NCBI GenBank assembly: GCA_902778895.1
Contig: CACYZF010000002.1
Coordinates: 204,574-268,573 of the forward strand
Direction: 5' to 3'
From: an uncultured bacterium
GTDB lineage: Bacteria > Verrucomicrobiota > Lentisphaeria > Victivallales > UBA1829
Length of the DNA: 64,000 nt
The number at the start of each line of letters is the position of its first letter. Position 1 is the stretch's first letter. The position numbers were made by a program, and so were the translations under genes. This document shows positions 49,388 through 59,315 of this stretch, piece by piece. The notes beneath the pieces were generated by a model. That model did not search any database. It saw nothing but the letters and a program-made list of their open reading frames with translations, and was not told the origin of the DNA.

Positions 49388-49516
49388 ATACACAAACATG
49401 CACAACCTTTTTTAATTTGGTTTGGAATAAACGCAAAAAGGAACCGGAGGCCACGGCACGACAGGAGGACGCCGGGATTACCGTTTTGCAACCGCATTTT
49501 TGACAGACGAGGCAAA

Positions 49517-52500
49517 ATGAACCGACACAACACTGACAGGAATACCCCGCTCATACGGGCAGGCCGTTTTTTTTCCGCTCTTTTCACTCTGTTCATGGCG
49601 GCGGTCCTGTGCTGCTGCGGAAAAAAAGAAACGGAACAAAACCAGACATACATTTCCGACCCCGATGACTTCAACGATCCGAAATATGTGATCGGCATCG
49701 TATCCGAAACGACTTCCGGCAACGAAGCGAAAAAACGCTTCTCCCGGGCGAAATTCCGCGAATACGAGAATATTTCCGAGGCATACCCGGACCTCGAAAG
49801 CGGCACGATCGACGCCATTGGATTCGACCGTCCGGCTCTGGATTACGCCCAGCGCAAACGTGACGACTTCGTCCTGCTGCCGGACAACTATGCGGAAGGG
49901 CATGTGGGCATCGCGGTCCCCGCGTCCAAGCCCGAACTGCTCCAGAACGTCAATGCGTTTCTCCGGGAGTATTTCACCTCCGGACTGTATGACAACATGT
50001 ACGCCCGCTGGATAAAGTCCAGCGATCCGAAAATGCCGAATGTCGCCGTTCCCTCCAGCCCGTACGGCAAACTCGTGATCGCCACGGAAGACAAGAACGA
50101 GCCCATGAACTTCACCGACTCCAGCGGATCGCCCGCCGGATTCGACGTGGAGTTGATTTACCGTCTCGCGGCCGCGTTCAACATGTCCGTGGAACTCAAG
50201 GTGATGCCCTATCTCGACCTGTTCACCGCCGTCGAAAAAGATACCGTCGACCTCGCCGTCGCATCCATGGACAAAGTCGACGGGGAAAACCGGGCCATCC
50301 TCTTCTCCGAGGACTACATCGACTGCCCCGCCGCCATTCTGACGCGGAAAAACCTCTACAGACCCGTCGGAAACCACAGCGCGTCTCTGAAAACGCCGCA
50401 GGAACTCGCCGGCAACCTCGCGGCGATCCTCGCCAGCTCAAAATACGCGGCGGAATGCAAGGACCTTCTGCCGAACACAAAATTCGTCCTTACGGACACC
50501 CCGGAGTCGGCCTGCTCCCTGCTTATCTCGAACAAGATCGACTCCATGCTCATGGAAGAGCCGCTGGCGCGTTCCTGCACAATGATGTATCCGGAGATCC
50601 AGATCGCCGCCATCATCAAGCGCGAGGCCTATGCCTTTGCCATGCCGCAGGGGTCCCCTCTCTACCGGGCCATCAACCGCCTCATCGCCGAACTGAAGGA
50701 AAACGGCACGCTCCACGACCTCGCGGCGAAATGGTGTTCCGCGGAACCGGGAAAACAAGGGTTCGAACAATTATTCGAGCACGACGACATCCCGATGGTC
50801 AATGGCGTACTCCGTTATGCGGCCACTCCCGGCGCCACACCGCTCTGTTTCATGGGCGAGGACGGCACCATGCTCGGCCTGGAAATCGAGATCATCCGCT
50901 ACGCCGCTCACGAATTCGGCATGGACCTTCAGATCATCCCGGTCCGTCGTGAAATGCTTGCGGACCTGCTCCGGTCGGGGCAGATCGACGTGGCGGGCGG
51001 CATGCTTGCGCAAAACGAGGGCAACACGGAAAACATCGAGTTCTCCGAAGCATATTATGAAGGCGGCGCCGCGCTCGTGACGAATATCCCGCACGACGAA
51101 TACGTCTTCGGCATCACCAGACTCAGCCAGCTGGCGGGAAAACGCGTCGGCGTCCTCCCGTTCTCCTTTGCGGCAACGCAGCTCGACGAAAAGCTTCCAG
51201 ATGCGATTCCGTTCTATGTCAATCAGGAACGCGACCTCTTCTATCTGCTCGGCACCGAAAAGATCGACGCGTTCGTCATCAGCGAACCGCGCGCCAGGGA
51301 GCACCTGCCCGACTATCCGCAGTTCATTCAGATCCCCGAATATATCACACGTGTCGATTATACCTTTTTCTTCCCCGCCAACAAAAAAGCCATCTGCGAG
51401 GCGTTCTCGCGGCAGATCCGGGCAATGAAAAAGAACGGTATGCTGAAGGCGATCCAGAACGAATGGATTTCTCCGAAAAATGCAAAAGCCGAACTTCCGC
51501 AGGATCTCCAGGGTGCGCTCAACGGAGTCCTCCGGATGGGCGTCGCAATCGATCGCGAACCCTTCAGCTATCTCCGCAATGAAAAGATCGTCGGCTACGA
51601 CATTGAAACGGCACAGCGGGCGGCAGCCGCAATGGGCTACGGAGTGGAGTTCGTCCGGCTGGAACAGGACGAGCTTGAACAGGCGATTGCGGACGGCAGA
51701 GTCGACTTCGGGTCCTCCGACATCTCCTCAAAATTCACATCATCCGGCAAGCTTGTTTACACCGAGACGCATTACAACGGCGGACTCATTGCCATCGTGC
51801 CGGACAAAACGAAAGCCAAACGCGTCCACATGGCCCTGATCCCGCAGATCAACTTCTTCCTGAAGGAACAGTGGTTCAGTCTGCGCCGTTCGCTCTGGGA
51901 AGACAACCACATGCGCCAGATCTTCGGCGGATTCAAGAGGACGCTCATCATCGCCGTGTCCGCCGTTTTCTTCGGATCCCTCCTCGGGATTCCGCTCTGC
52001 ATGCTCCGCCAGTCGAAACGCAGGGGGATTTCGCTCCCCGCCGACGTCGTCTGCGCCCTCATTTACAACATCCCGATCCTCATTCTCCTCATGGGGCTGT
52101 ACTACGTCATCTTCCGCAGGCTCGGATTCCGTCCTCTCTCCGCCGCAATCGTGATCTTCATCCTCCGCTTTATGGCATCCTCCTGCCGTCTCTACATGAC
52201 CACCCTCGATTATATCGGCGGTGTACAGCTTGACGCCGCCCGCGCCCTCTGCATCCGCAAGTTCACGTTGTTCCGCAAGGTCATCTTCCCGCAGGCCGCC
52301 GCCTATCTCGCCAAGCCGTTCCGCGAGGAGATTATCCGTCTGGTGGAACTCACCACGGTCGTCGGCTACATCTCCGTCTGGGATCTCACGAAGGTGGTCG
52401 ACTGGATTCGCGGCCGCACCTACGAATCCTTCTTCCCCATCGCATTCGCAACGCTGCTTTATTTTATCCTTTCCTTCTCCCTGATCGCCGTCATTTCTTT

Positions 52501-52567
52501 CCTCAGCAAAAAGTTTGAGGCGACCATGCGGAAACAGAAAACGGAAACGGTGCATACCCTGGAATGA
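49517..52567 (+). CDS. Fused multi-domain solute-binding lipoprotein and ABC permease
   Basis: 1016 residues. Lipoprotein-type signal with LCCCGKK (Cys about 32-34). Then a partial type-3 solute-binding domain (about 55-165), a complete one (PYGKLVIATEDKNEPMNFTD, about 176-410), a second complete one (NGVLRYAATPGATPLCFMGEDG, about 428-655), a third start (NGVLRMGVAIDREPFSYLRN, about 670-770), and a C-terminal His/Glu-type membrane permease (about 785-1005; MRQIFGGFKRTLIIAVSAVF, EEIIRLVELTTVVGYISVWDL). Relatives bind amino acids. Fusion of more than two binding domains to the permease is uncommon. No ATPase gene is in the window next to it. Confidence 0.85.
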   Translation: MNRHNTDRNTPLIRAGRFFSALFTLFMAAVLCCCGKKETEQNQTYISDPDDFNDPKYVIGIVSETTSGNEAKKRFSRAKFREYENISEAYPDLESGTIDAIGFDRPALDYAQRKRDDFVLLPDNYAEGHVGIAVPASKPELLQNVNAFLREYFTSGLYDNMYARWIKSSDPKMPNVAVPSSPYGKLVIATEDKNEPMNFTDSSGSPAGFDVELIYRLAAAFNMSVELKVMPYLDLFTAVEKDTVDLAVASMDKVDGENRAILFSEDYIDCPAAILTRKNLYRPVGNHSASLKTPQELAGNLAAILASSKYAAECKDLLPNTKFVLTDTPESACSLLISNKIDSMLMEEPLARSCTMMYPEIQIAAIIKREAYAFAMPQGSPLYRAINRLIAELKENGTLHDLAAKWCSAEPGKQGFEQLFEHDDIPMVNGVLRYAATPGATPLCFMGEDGTMLGLEIEIIRYAAHEFGMDLQIIPVRREMLADLLRSGQIDVAGGMLAQNEGNTENIEFSEAYYEGGAALVTNIPHDEYVFGITRLSQLAGKRVGVLPFSFAATQLDEKLPDAIPFYVNQERDLFYLLGTEKIDAFVISEPRAREHLPDYPQFIQIPEYITRVDYTFFFPANKKAICEAFSRQIRAMKKNGMLKAIQNEWISPKNAKAELPQDLQGALNGVLRMGVAIDREPFSYLRNEKIVGYDIETAQRAAAAMGYGVEFVRLEQDELEQAIADGRVDFGSSDISSKFTSSGKLVYTETHYNGGLIAIVPDKTKAKRVHMALIPQINFFLKEQWFSLRRSLWEDNHMRQIFGGFKRTLIIAVSAVFFGSLLGIPLCMLRQSKRRGISLPADVVCALIYNIPILILLMGLYYVIFRRLGFRPLSAAIVIFILRFMASSCRLYMTTLDYIGGVQLDAARALCIRKFTLFRKVIFPQAAAYLAKPFREEIIRLVELTTVVGYISVWDLTKVVDWIRGRTYESFFPIAFATLLYFILSFSLIAVISFLSKKFEATMRKQKTETVHTLE

Positions 52568-53676
52568 CGGCGTCCCGGATCGACCCGGACCGCAAGACAA
52601 AAGAACAAAAAAGAGAACCAAAAAAGATGAGACCACGTCCCAACCGCCCGTCCCGCCCGGGACGGAAGCCTTTCCGTAATCATTTTCAGCACAGGTTCAA
52701 ACAGCCCTCGGAACTGATTCCCGCCCGGATCCATGTCATTCTGGCGCGCGAAGCGCCGAAAGCGGTCATTTTCCGCCGCGGCCCGTCCGGACAGGTCTGC
52801 ACGGTCGGCTGGGACCTCGAAACCGACACATTCACCATGGGCCAGTGGCTCAAGGGCCGCATCTACGAATACCGCAGCGACCTGTCGCCCGACGGCGAAC
52901 TGATGATCTACTTCGCGACGGATTTCCGCCGCCCCGACACGATTCTGGAGTATACGGAAAAACTCCGTGAGGACAAGTTCGGTCCGCGCCCGGAAAAATA
53001 CGACGAGTACAACAAACAGATGCAGGAGATCCGCCGGGACCATGCGGACGAGATCGAACGGTTCGCAGCCTCGCCGGAAGCCTCTTCGCCCAGCTGGACC
53101 GCTATTTCCCGCGCGCCGTACCTGAAGGCGCTCGACCTGTGGTTCAACGGCACGGCCTGGAACGGCGGCGGCCTCTTCATGGGCAATAAAATAGTCTGGC
53201 TCAACACCCCGGCGCCGGGCATCACGGTTCCGTATTGCGCGAGGTCCGGCGGCGGCCTCGACGTCTCGCAGGATTTCCCGTTCGAAACGTACTTCGGCGG
53301 GGAATGTCCCGGCGTCTACTGCCATCGGCTCCTTCGCGACGGCTGGACCGCGAAGCATCAGGCGGAAAACTCCGTTGTCTACGAGAAGCCGCTCGCGTTC
53401 GGCTGGGCGCTCCAGAAGCTCTTTGTCAGCGGGCGTCCCGACCATGCCGGCTACGGCTGCTACTGGGAACGCCACCGCATCGTCAACCAGGAACGCCGCC
53501 TGAAGATCGACGGCTCCGGCTGGCGCTGGGCGGACTACGACGCCCCGCGCAACCGCATCCTCTACGCAAAGAACGGCATCCTCTTCTCGCTCCCGGTCGC
53601 CGCGGATTTCGCCGCGCCCGTCATGCTGAAAAACTTCAACGGCATGAAGTTCGAGGCCGTCAAAGCACCGTACTGA
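52564..53676 (+). CDS. Conserved protein of unknown function
   Basis: 370 residues if ATG 52564 (overlapping the upstream stop) is used; ATG 52627 (MRPRPNRPSRPGRK) is an alternative. After a basic disordered N-terminus comes ARIHVILAREAPKAVIFRRGPSGQVCTVGWDLETDTFTMGQWLKGRIYE (about 53-100), a block I know from widespread hypothetical proteins, then repeated strand units with a seven-bladed propeller feel (CYWERHRIVNQERR, RILYAKNGILF). No enzyme motif. Probably soluble. Confidence 0.65.
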   Translation: MTASRIDPDRKTKEQKREPKKMRPRPNRPSRPGRKPFRNHFQHRFKQPSELIPARIHVILAREAPKAVIFRRGPSGQVCTVGWDLETDTFTMGQWLKGRIYEYRSDLSPDGELMIYFATDFRRPDTILEYTEKLREDKFGPRPEKYDEYNKQMQEIRRDHADEIERFAASPEASSPSWTAISRAPYLKALDLWFNGTAWNGGGLFMGNKIVWLNTPAPGITVPYCARSGGGLDVSQDFPFETYFGGECPGVYCHRLLRDGWTAKHQAENSVVYEKPLAFGWALQKLFVSGRPDHAGYGCYWERHRIVNQERRLKIDGSGWRWADYDAPRNRILYAKNGILFSLPVAADFAAPVMLKNFNGMKFEAVKAPY

Positions 53677-53712
53677 ACTTTTTTTCCACAGTATCCCACA
53701 GGAGTTGCCGCC

Positions 53713-54162
53713 ATGACCGACCGTTCCGAAGAAGCCAAAAACAATTTCCTCAACGGCATGAACTGCGCCCAAGCAGTTCTCTGCGCGTTCCGCGACCGCT
53801 GCGGCCTCGACCTCGACACCGCCCTGAAGCTCGCTTCCGGGTTCGGCGGCGGCATCGCACGCCAGCGCGAAGTATGCGGCGCGGTCTCCGGCATGTGCAT
53901 GGCCGCCGACCTCATCCGCGGTCCCGGCGAAGGCACGGACAAAGCGGCGAAGGACGAACACTACGCGTTCATCCGCGGGCTCTGCGACGCCTTCCGCGAG
54001 GAGACCGGTTCCATCATCTGCCGCGAACTCCTCGGACTCGCGCCAAAGCAGGCCGACCCGCCCGTCTCCGAGGCGCGCACCGCCGCCTACTACAAGAAAC
54101 GCCCCTGCGCCGACCTCGTCGCCATCGCCGCAAAGATTTTATCCGAGCGTCTCCCGGAATAA
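53713..54162 (+). CDS. C_GCAxxG_C_C family redox protein
   Basis: 149 residues. Spaced cysteines in the family order: GMNCAQAVLCAF, SGFGGGIARQREVCGAVSGMCMA, SIICRELLG, KRPCADLV. The family (C_GCAxxG_C_C) is thought to be a redox or metal protein; biochemical role unknown. AGGAG upstream; the stop is followed within 2 bases by a terminator. Confidence 0.85.
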   Translation: MTDRSEEAKNNFLNGMNCAQAVLCAFRDRCGLDLDTALKLASGFGGGIARQREVCGAVSGMCMAADLIRGPGEGTDKAAKDEHYAFIRGLCDAFREETGSIICRELLGLAPKQADPPVSEARTAAYYKKRPCADLVAIAAKILSERLPE

Positions 54163-54163
54163 G

Positions 54164-54188
54164 AGGCGTCCATCCGACGCCTATTTTT
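54164..54188 (+). terminator. Rho-independent terminator
   Basis: AGGCGTC-CATCC-GACGCCT followed by ATTTTT. Confidence 0.82.
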
Positions 54189-54306
54189 CCAGAATTAATC
54201 TACTTTTTTCTGTTTTTTCCGCTAAGATTTCCGATTTTCACACGTCTAATTGTCAGGAAAACAGTTCGACAACATTCTGTACCGCCCGCAATCCAAGGAG
54301 CAAACC

Positions 54307-57300
54307 ATGAAACAGAACCGATTCAAAACGCCTTGGGGCATGATGCTGGGCTTAACCCTGCTCGCCGCCGTCCCTTTCGCCGCAACTGCGCAGACGGATG
54401 CGAAGAGCGCGAAATACGAAACGAAATCCGTTCAATCCGAGGAGGGCGTGATTAGACTGTCGGGCGTGTTCGACGGGCGCGACAGGTTCATCTTCCGCGG
54501 GGACACGGTCGAGTTTCGGCACGAAGCGTACGAGGAGCCAACCGGCATCTCGATCAACGGCAAGGCGTGGGACGACCTGAAGAAGCCGTTCAATCTCGGA
54601 TTCACGCCGGATTTCAAGCGGGCCTCGCTCGTGGAGAAACAGGGGCGGAACCGCGTGGAACTGTTCCCCGGCACGGAGTCCTTCTCGCTGGTGATCGACG
54701 ATATCGATAATTCCATCGGGGTCTATTATGTCACGATCGACACGACGGGGAAACTCCCGCAGTCGGCGATGCCCGAGGACGCGTCAAAGAGTACGCCGAG
54801 GACTCCGTTGGAACGCGAACAGCAGACCCGCGCGGAACTGGCGGCGCTGATCGAATCGCTCGAGGGGACGCCAGGCGCGACGGAACAGCAGATCGAAATG
54901 CTGCGCCGGCGCATGGCCCGCGCCGACCGGGAGATCGAGAGCATGCAGCGGCAGGCCCAGCCGCGCAATACGGCCGCAAGCGACAATTCCGGGACCCCGA
55001 AGACCCTTAACACGGTCCCTGATGAAAACGGCGAGGTGAGGATCCAGCTGTCGGGCAACATCGACGTGAGCGGGACGTTCGTGTTCGAGGAGAATCTGAT
55101 CACCTATCATCATATTTCGGGGAAATACCCGACCAATCTCTCGGTCAACAGCATCCCCTGGGAGGATCCCTACGAGCCGTTCGAGCTCGACTTCGTCCCG
55201 GATTTCGAACATTCGGAGGTGGTGCAGAGACTCGGGCGGAACAGCGTGAAATTCTATCCCGGCAAGGACACCTTCTCGGTCCGGATCGACGACACCGATT
55301 CGTCCGTCGGCTGGTACCATGTCGGGATCGCCACGACCATCAAAAACCGCCCCGCGAAGGGGACGAAACCGAAAGCCGTGGCGGAACCCGACGAAAACGG
55401 CGAGCTCTCGATCACCATCGACGGGAACATCCGGGAGAACGGCCGTTTCGTCTTCCAGGGGGACACGATCACGTACGAGCCGCGCGAGGATTATCTGAAG
55501 AAATCCAGCATGATCGTCACGGTGAACGGACGGCGGTGGGACATGACGAAAAAACCATTCTCGCTCGGCTTCACGCCGGACTTCGCGAAGGCCGCGGTCG
55601 TGGAGAAGCAGGGCGAGAAACCGGTCATGCTGATCCCGGGCAAAGACCGGATCGAGCTGTACGTGGGGAGTTATCAGTCCAGGGATATGAAGTGCCACGT
55701 GAAGATCGCGCTGAAGAACCAGATCGAGCGTACCAATACCCGGCCGGCCTGGATCGCGACGAGTCTGCCCGAGCCGACGGAGCAGTCCGACGAGCCGAAA
55801 GAACTCGACATCGTGCTGAGCGGATCGTTCTGCAACCGGGATGCGTTCACATTCGAGGGGAACACGGTCCGGTACCGGAACGAGGACGGCAGGGAAGCCA
55901 CCGACGTGCGGATCAACTTTCTGCCGTGGCTCGACCTGAGCAAGCCTTTCGTGCTCGACTTCACTCCTGATTTCGACAAGGCGTCCCTCATCCCGCGCCA
56001 GGAGCTGCAGGAGAGGACCACGATGACGATTGAAGCGGAACCGGAGAAGTTCGAGCTGGTCCTCGACCATGCCATCAAGGATACCTCCTATTACAAGTTC
56101 GTCTACCTCGCCGTGAAGGACCAGGTCGACCGCAGGATCGTGCGGAGCGTGCGGGGATCGGCGCCCGTTCAGATGCCGATCGTGAACGGCGGATTCGGCC
56201 CCCAGCCCATCCCGAACTTCATGTTCCCCGGCATGGACCCGAACAATCCGCCGAAGAGCGGCCGTCCGGCGTTCGAGGAGTCGACCAACGGGGCTACGCC
56301 CCCGACCTCGACTCCGGCCGCAACTCCCGGGGCGTTCAATCCCTTTGCCGGGCTCTCTCGCGGCGCGACCATCGACGGCCCGACGGACGGGCTGATGCAC
56401 CCGACCACCCCCGTCACACGCCCGGTCATCCCCGGCCACAGCATCAATGTCGCGGTGGTGAACGTCCACGGCACGGTCGACCGCAAGGCCGGATTCCGCC
56501 TGGACCATGGCAGCCTCATCTACCAGAACTACGAGACGGACCCGAATCGTGCGGCCCCGGAGGACCCGGTCGTGCTGTTCAACGGCAAGTTCGCGTCCGA
56601 GGTCACGCTGACCGACACCCGGAGACAGGAAAAGGTTTGGACGAACCTGTCGCTGCCGACCGGTTATTCCACCTCGAGTGGCGGCGGTCCGGGGGCTCCC
56701 GCGCAAATCGTCGACACGGGCAGGAACACGCAATTCATCTTCCGCGGCGACGACTGCGACGGCGTGTATTTCGAGCACGACGGCGTGATCGAGATCATCG
56801 TGACGAACAGGACCGACCAGCCCGCGCAGTTCGAGTTCATCCTGCGGAACGGCGGCGACAAGGTCTTCGGGGAGAATACCAACGTGCGAACCATGCCGTC
56901 GTTCACCGGCGGGCAGGCGAGCCCCTCCGGCGCGTCGTTCGCCCCGCCCCCGCCGCAGCTTGCGCCCGCTCCGAATCAGGGGGACGTCTCCTACCAGACC
57001 CCCGTGCCCGGCTACAGCGAACTGCCCGGGACGATCACGATCGAGGGGGATTTGCTCGGGAAAGGGGCCATCGTTTTCGAGGCCGGGACACCGCGGCTCA
57101 CCTACGAGCAGGACTCGGCGGATATCCCGATCAACGTCATGGTCAACGGCGAGCCGTGGAATGACCTGAACGAGCCGTTCATCCTCGATTTCGACATCCC
57201 CTCTCCGCCCGTCACGCTGGAAACGATGGCGGAAGGCAAATCGAACCCCCACTTCATCATGACCAACTCCAACAATTCGCCCAGACACGATCTGCTGCTC

Positions 57301-58803
57301 AACGAACAGGTGGAACGCAGACATTTCCGCGTCGTGATGGGGACGTCGGACCACATCAGGCAGCGCCAGGCGCTCATCCGCGAGATCAACGCCAAAGTCC
57401 GCGACATCTCGCTCACGGTCGAGGGCAATCTCGACCCGAAGGACGCGTTCGTCTTCGAGGGCAACACCGTCCGGTTCCGGCCCGCGGGGGATCGCTACCC
57501 CGACAAACTGAGCGTGAACGCCGGCATGCAGTGGCCCGTCACCGACAAGCCGTTCGAGCTCTACCTCGCCCCGGATTTCAGCCGGGAGGTCACCGTGCAG
57601 GGCCCCGCCGGGTCGTTCACGAAGCAGCCGACGGCCGATGACAGCTTCGAGATCACCCTCGGCGAAGTCGTCTCCTCCGATACCGTCCCAGCGACGTTTT
57701 GGTTCAATCTGAAGTTCGCGGTCCTGCGGGACAACATCCCGAGGAGCCCGGACGCCGTGAATCCGCCCGCGCCGGTGATCCCCCCGAACATCCTGAAACG
57801 GATGCCCCCCGAGGAAGCCCGTGCCGAAATCGAGAACCCTGTGGAAGCCGGCGTAAGACGGATCGAGGAGGAGTTGAAGGCCCTCCGCGCGAACGACGTC
57901 TTCATCACGTTCGAGGCGACCATCGACAAGCCCGCGACGATCCATTTCGAGGGGAACACCGTCGAATACATCTGCAACATCATGTTCAAGAAGGACAAAC
58001 CCGTGGACGCCACGATCAACGGCAAGCCGTGGAAGGACGTGAGCGTGCCCTTCGAGCTCGACTTCACGCCGGATTACTCGCACTCCTACATCAAGGAGAA
58101 GGAAGGCCGCGGCCCCGTCTTCTCGACCAAGAACTACGACGGGCAGTACGAGGTCTTCCTGAACGACTTCGAGGCCGGCGAGTCGAAGTACAGATTCACA
58201 ATCGGCGTCGGGCCGCACGCCTCCGAAAAACCGGCCCCAAAACCCGTCACTGCGGCACAGACCGAGATCGAGAACGCCGCATCGGCGGCAGCCGGGCTCC
58301 CCGAGGGCAAATTCCCGACCATCATGAACGGCCCCATGGTCATTTCGTCCATCAAGGAGCCGACCGACGGCATGGACCACCCCGACTACACGGTGACCAA
58401 ACCCGCGCCCGCCCCGGTCTTCCGGCCGGAACGGAAGATCGTCGTCAGGGGCACGGTCGCCATGAACGCTGGATTCCGCCTCCAGGGGAACCGCCTGTAC
58501 TACCTGAATTATCAGTCGCACGAGAGCGGCGCGAGCGGCGTCAATCCTATCATGTACGACGGCAGGTTCGCCTCCGGCGTGACCGTGAACGGAAGACCGT
58601 GGACCAACCTGACAGTGCCCTTCGAGCTGGACGTGAGCCTGACGCCCTCGGCCGGGAAATACATCGGGTTCAAGGGGGAACACTGCCAGTACGATTACCA
58701 GTTCCACCACGACCTCTTCGAGATCGGTATCAGGAACAGCAAACGCGAGCCCGCGCCGTTCGAGCTCACGCTCTGGCTGACCGACCCGGCGGACTCAAAA
58801 TAG
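54307..58803 (+). CDS. Large secreted protein with nine related ~110-residue repeats
   Basis: 1498 residues from ATG 54307 (AAGGAGC upstream; the longer start at 54250 lies before the ribosome site). Signal peptide MKQNRFKTPWGMMLGLTLLAAVPFAATAQ. Then nine related units (about 54448, 55036, 55408, 55804, 56452, 57028, 57409, 57898 and 58435) with the pattern L-x-G-x-(I/F)...F-x-F-x-G-(D/N)-T-(V/I)-x-(Y/F)-R, ...V-N-x-x-x-W-x-D-x-x-x-P-F-x-L-x-F-x-P-D-F. Units five and nine are a longer variant with a YQNY/LNYQ motif and 'V-x-x-x-x-W-T-N-L'. Linkers are Pro/Ala-rich. No anchor or enzyme motif. It is an outer, perhaps surface or matrix, protein; unknown family. Confidence 0.75.
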   Translation: MKQNRFKTPWGMMLGLTLLAAVPFAATAQTDAKSAKYETKSVQSEEGVIRLSGVFDGRDRFIFRGDTVEFRHEAYEEPTGISINGKAWDDLKKPFNLGFTPDFKRASLVEKQGRNRVELFPGTESFSLVIDDIDNSIGVYYVTIDTTGKLPQSAMPEDASKSTPRTPLEREQQTRAELAALIESLEGTPGATEQQIEMLRRRMARADREIESMQRQAQPRNTAASDNSGTPKTLNTVPDENGEVRIQLSGNIDVSGTFVFEENLITYHHISGKYPTNLSVNSIPWEDPYEPFELDFVPDFEHSEVVQRLGRNSVKFYPGKDTFSVRIDDTDSSVGWYHVGIATTIKNRPAKGTKPKAVAEPDENGELSITIDGNIRENGRFVFQGDTITYEPREDYLKKSSMIVTVNGRRWDMTKKPFSLGFTPDFAKAAVVEKQGEKPVMLIPGKDRIELYVGSYQSRDMKCHVKIALKNQIERTNTRPAWIATSLPEPTEQSDEPKELDIVLSGSFCNRDAFTFEGNTVRYRNEDGREATDVRINFLPWLDLSKPFVLDFTPDFDKASLIPRQELQERTTMTIEAEPEKFELVLDHAIKDTSYYKFVYLAVKDQVDRRIVRSVRGSAPVQMPIVNGGFGPQPIPNFMFPGMDPNNPPKSGRPAFEESTNGATPPTSTPAATPGAFNPFAGLSRGATIDGPTDGLMHPTTPVTRPVIPGHSINVAVVNVHGTVDRKAGFRLDHGSLIYQNYETDPNRAAPEDPVVLFNGKFASEVTLTDTRRQEKVWTNLSLPTGYSTSSGGGPGAPAQIVDTGRNTQFIFRGDDCDGVYFEHDGVIEIIVTNRTDQPAQFEFILRNGGDKVFGENTNVRTMPSFTGGQASPSGASFAPPPPQLAPAPNQGDVSYQTPVPGYSELPGTITIEGDLLGKGAIVFEAGTPRLTYEQDSADIPINVMVNGEPWNDLNEPFILDFDIPSPPVTLETMAEGKSNPHFIMTNSNNSPRHDLLLNEQVERRHFRVVMGTSDHIRQRQALIREINAKVRDISLTVEGNLDPKDAFVFEGNTVRFRPAGDRYPDKLSVNAGMQWPVTDKPFELYLAPDFSREVTVQGPAGSFTKQPTADDSFEITLGEVVSSDTVPATFWFNLKFAVLRDNIPRSPDAVNPPAPVIPPNILKRMPPEEARAEIENPVEAGVRRIEEELKALRANDVFITFEATIDKPATIHFEGNTVEYICNIMFKKDKPVDATINGKPWKDVSVPFELDFTPDYSHSYIKEKEGRGPVFSTKNYDGQYEVFLNDFEAGESKYRFTIGVGPHASEKPAPKPVTAAQTEIENAASAAAGLPEGKFPTIMNGPMVISSIKEPTDGMDHPDYTVTKPAPAPVFRPERKIVVRGTVAMNAGFRLQGNRLYYLNYQSHESGASGVNPIMYDGRFASGVTVNGRPWTNLTVPFELDVSLTPSAGKYIGFKGEHCQYDYQFHHDLFEIGIRNSKREPAPFELTLWLTDPADSK

Positions 58804-58891
58804 ATCCCCTGTTTCCTTGTGTCCGAGCGCAGGCTGGCACTGCCCGACACTGCTTGCAGTGTGCACTCGCGTAGCAGTGCACTTCCCACGT

Positions 58892-58915
58892 GGAGGGCTT
58901 GCCCTCCCTTTTTTT
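58892..58915 (+). terminator. Rho-independent terminator
   Basis: GGAGGGC-TT-GCCCTCC then C and seven T. It ends the repeat-protein gene; the 88 bases between stop and hairpin contain inverted GCAGTG/CACTGC elements and no gene. Confidence 0.88.
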
Positions 58916-58936
58916 CGGGAAAAAACGGCATCCGGC

Positions 58937-58964
58937 TTGCATTTTCCGCAAAATGATGTATAGT
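58937..58964 (+). promoter_or_regulatory. Promoter of small basic protein gene
   Basis: TTGCAT, 16 bases, TATAGT, 60 bases before the ATG at 59025. Confidence 0.7.
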
Positions 58965-59024
58965 ATTTAGTTACTTTTACACGAAACTCATACAACACAT
59001 AACAGATAATAACGGAGATTTGAA

Positions 59025-59183
59025 ATGTCCAAGCATCCCAGTCTGAAGGCCGCCGGCCGCATCCGGAAACAGAGAAACGTCCTGAAGCGTTTCGAACGCA
59101 TCAACCTCCTCAAGCAGGACGGCCGCTGGCAGGAAGGCCAGAAAGTTCTCAGCGCTCTTCCGAAGACCAAACCCGAAGAGTAA
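59025..59183 (+). CDS. PVC small basic protein
   Basis: 52 residues, MSKHPSLKAAGRIRKQRNVLKRFERINLLK ... LPKTKPEE, with GGAG upstream. I recognise it as the short, very basic protein conserved in Chlamydiae/Verrucomicrobia relatives (ending PKTKP). Its role is not established; a ribosome or RNA association has been proposed. Its own promoter and terminator make it a monocistronic, probably highly expressed gene. It is the best lineage marker in the window. Confidence 0.82.
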   Translation: MSKHPSLKAAGRIRKQRNVLKRFERINLLKQDGRWQEGQKVLSALPKTKPEE

Positions 59184-59254
59184 GTTTCGGAGCCGCCGCG
59201 CGCGGTTCGAACATCCGCCTTCCGGTCCGCCGGAATCCGCGGAATCTGAGATCA

Positions 59255-59289
59255 GGGACGTCCCGACCAAGGTGCGTCCCCGTTTTTTT
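59255..59289 (+). terminator. Rho-independent terminator
   Basis: GGGACG (59255-59260) with CGTCCC (59275-59280), then CG and seven T. Confidence 0.78.
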
Positions 59290-59315
59290 ACCCCCGAAAT
59301 CGGAGATCACAAGCA

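Noticed and set aside
54784..58710. 1308-codon open frame on the minus strand
   Set aside because: It mirrors the repeat protein, has no ribosome site or recognisable domain and is rich in Arg/Val/Leu/Asp as expected for a shadow.
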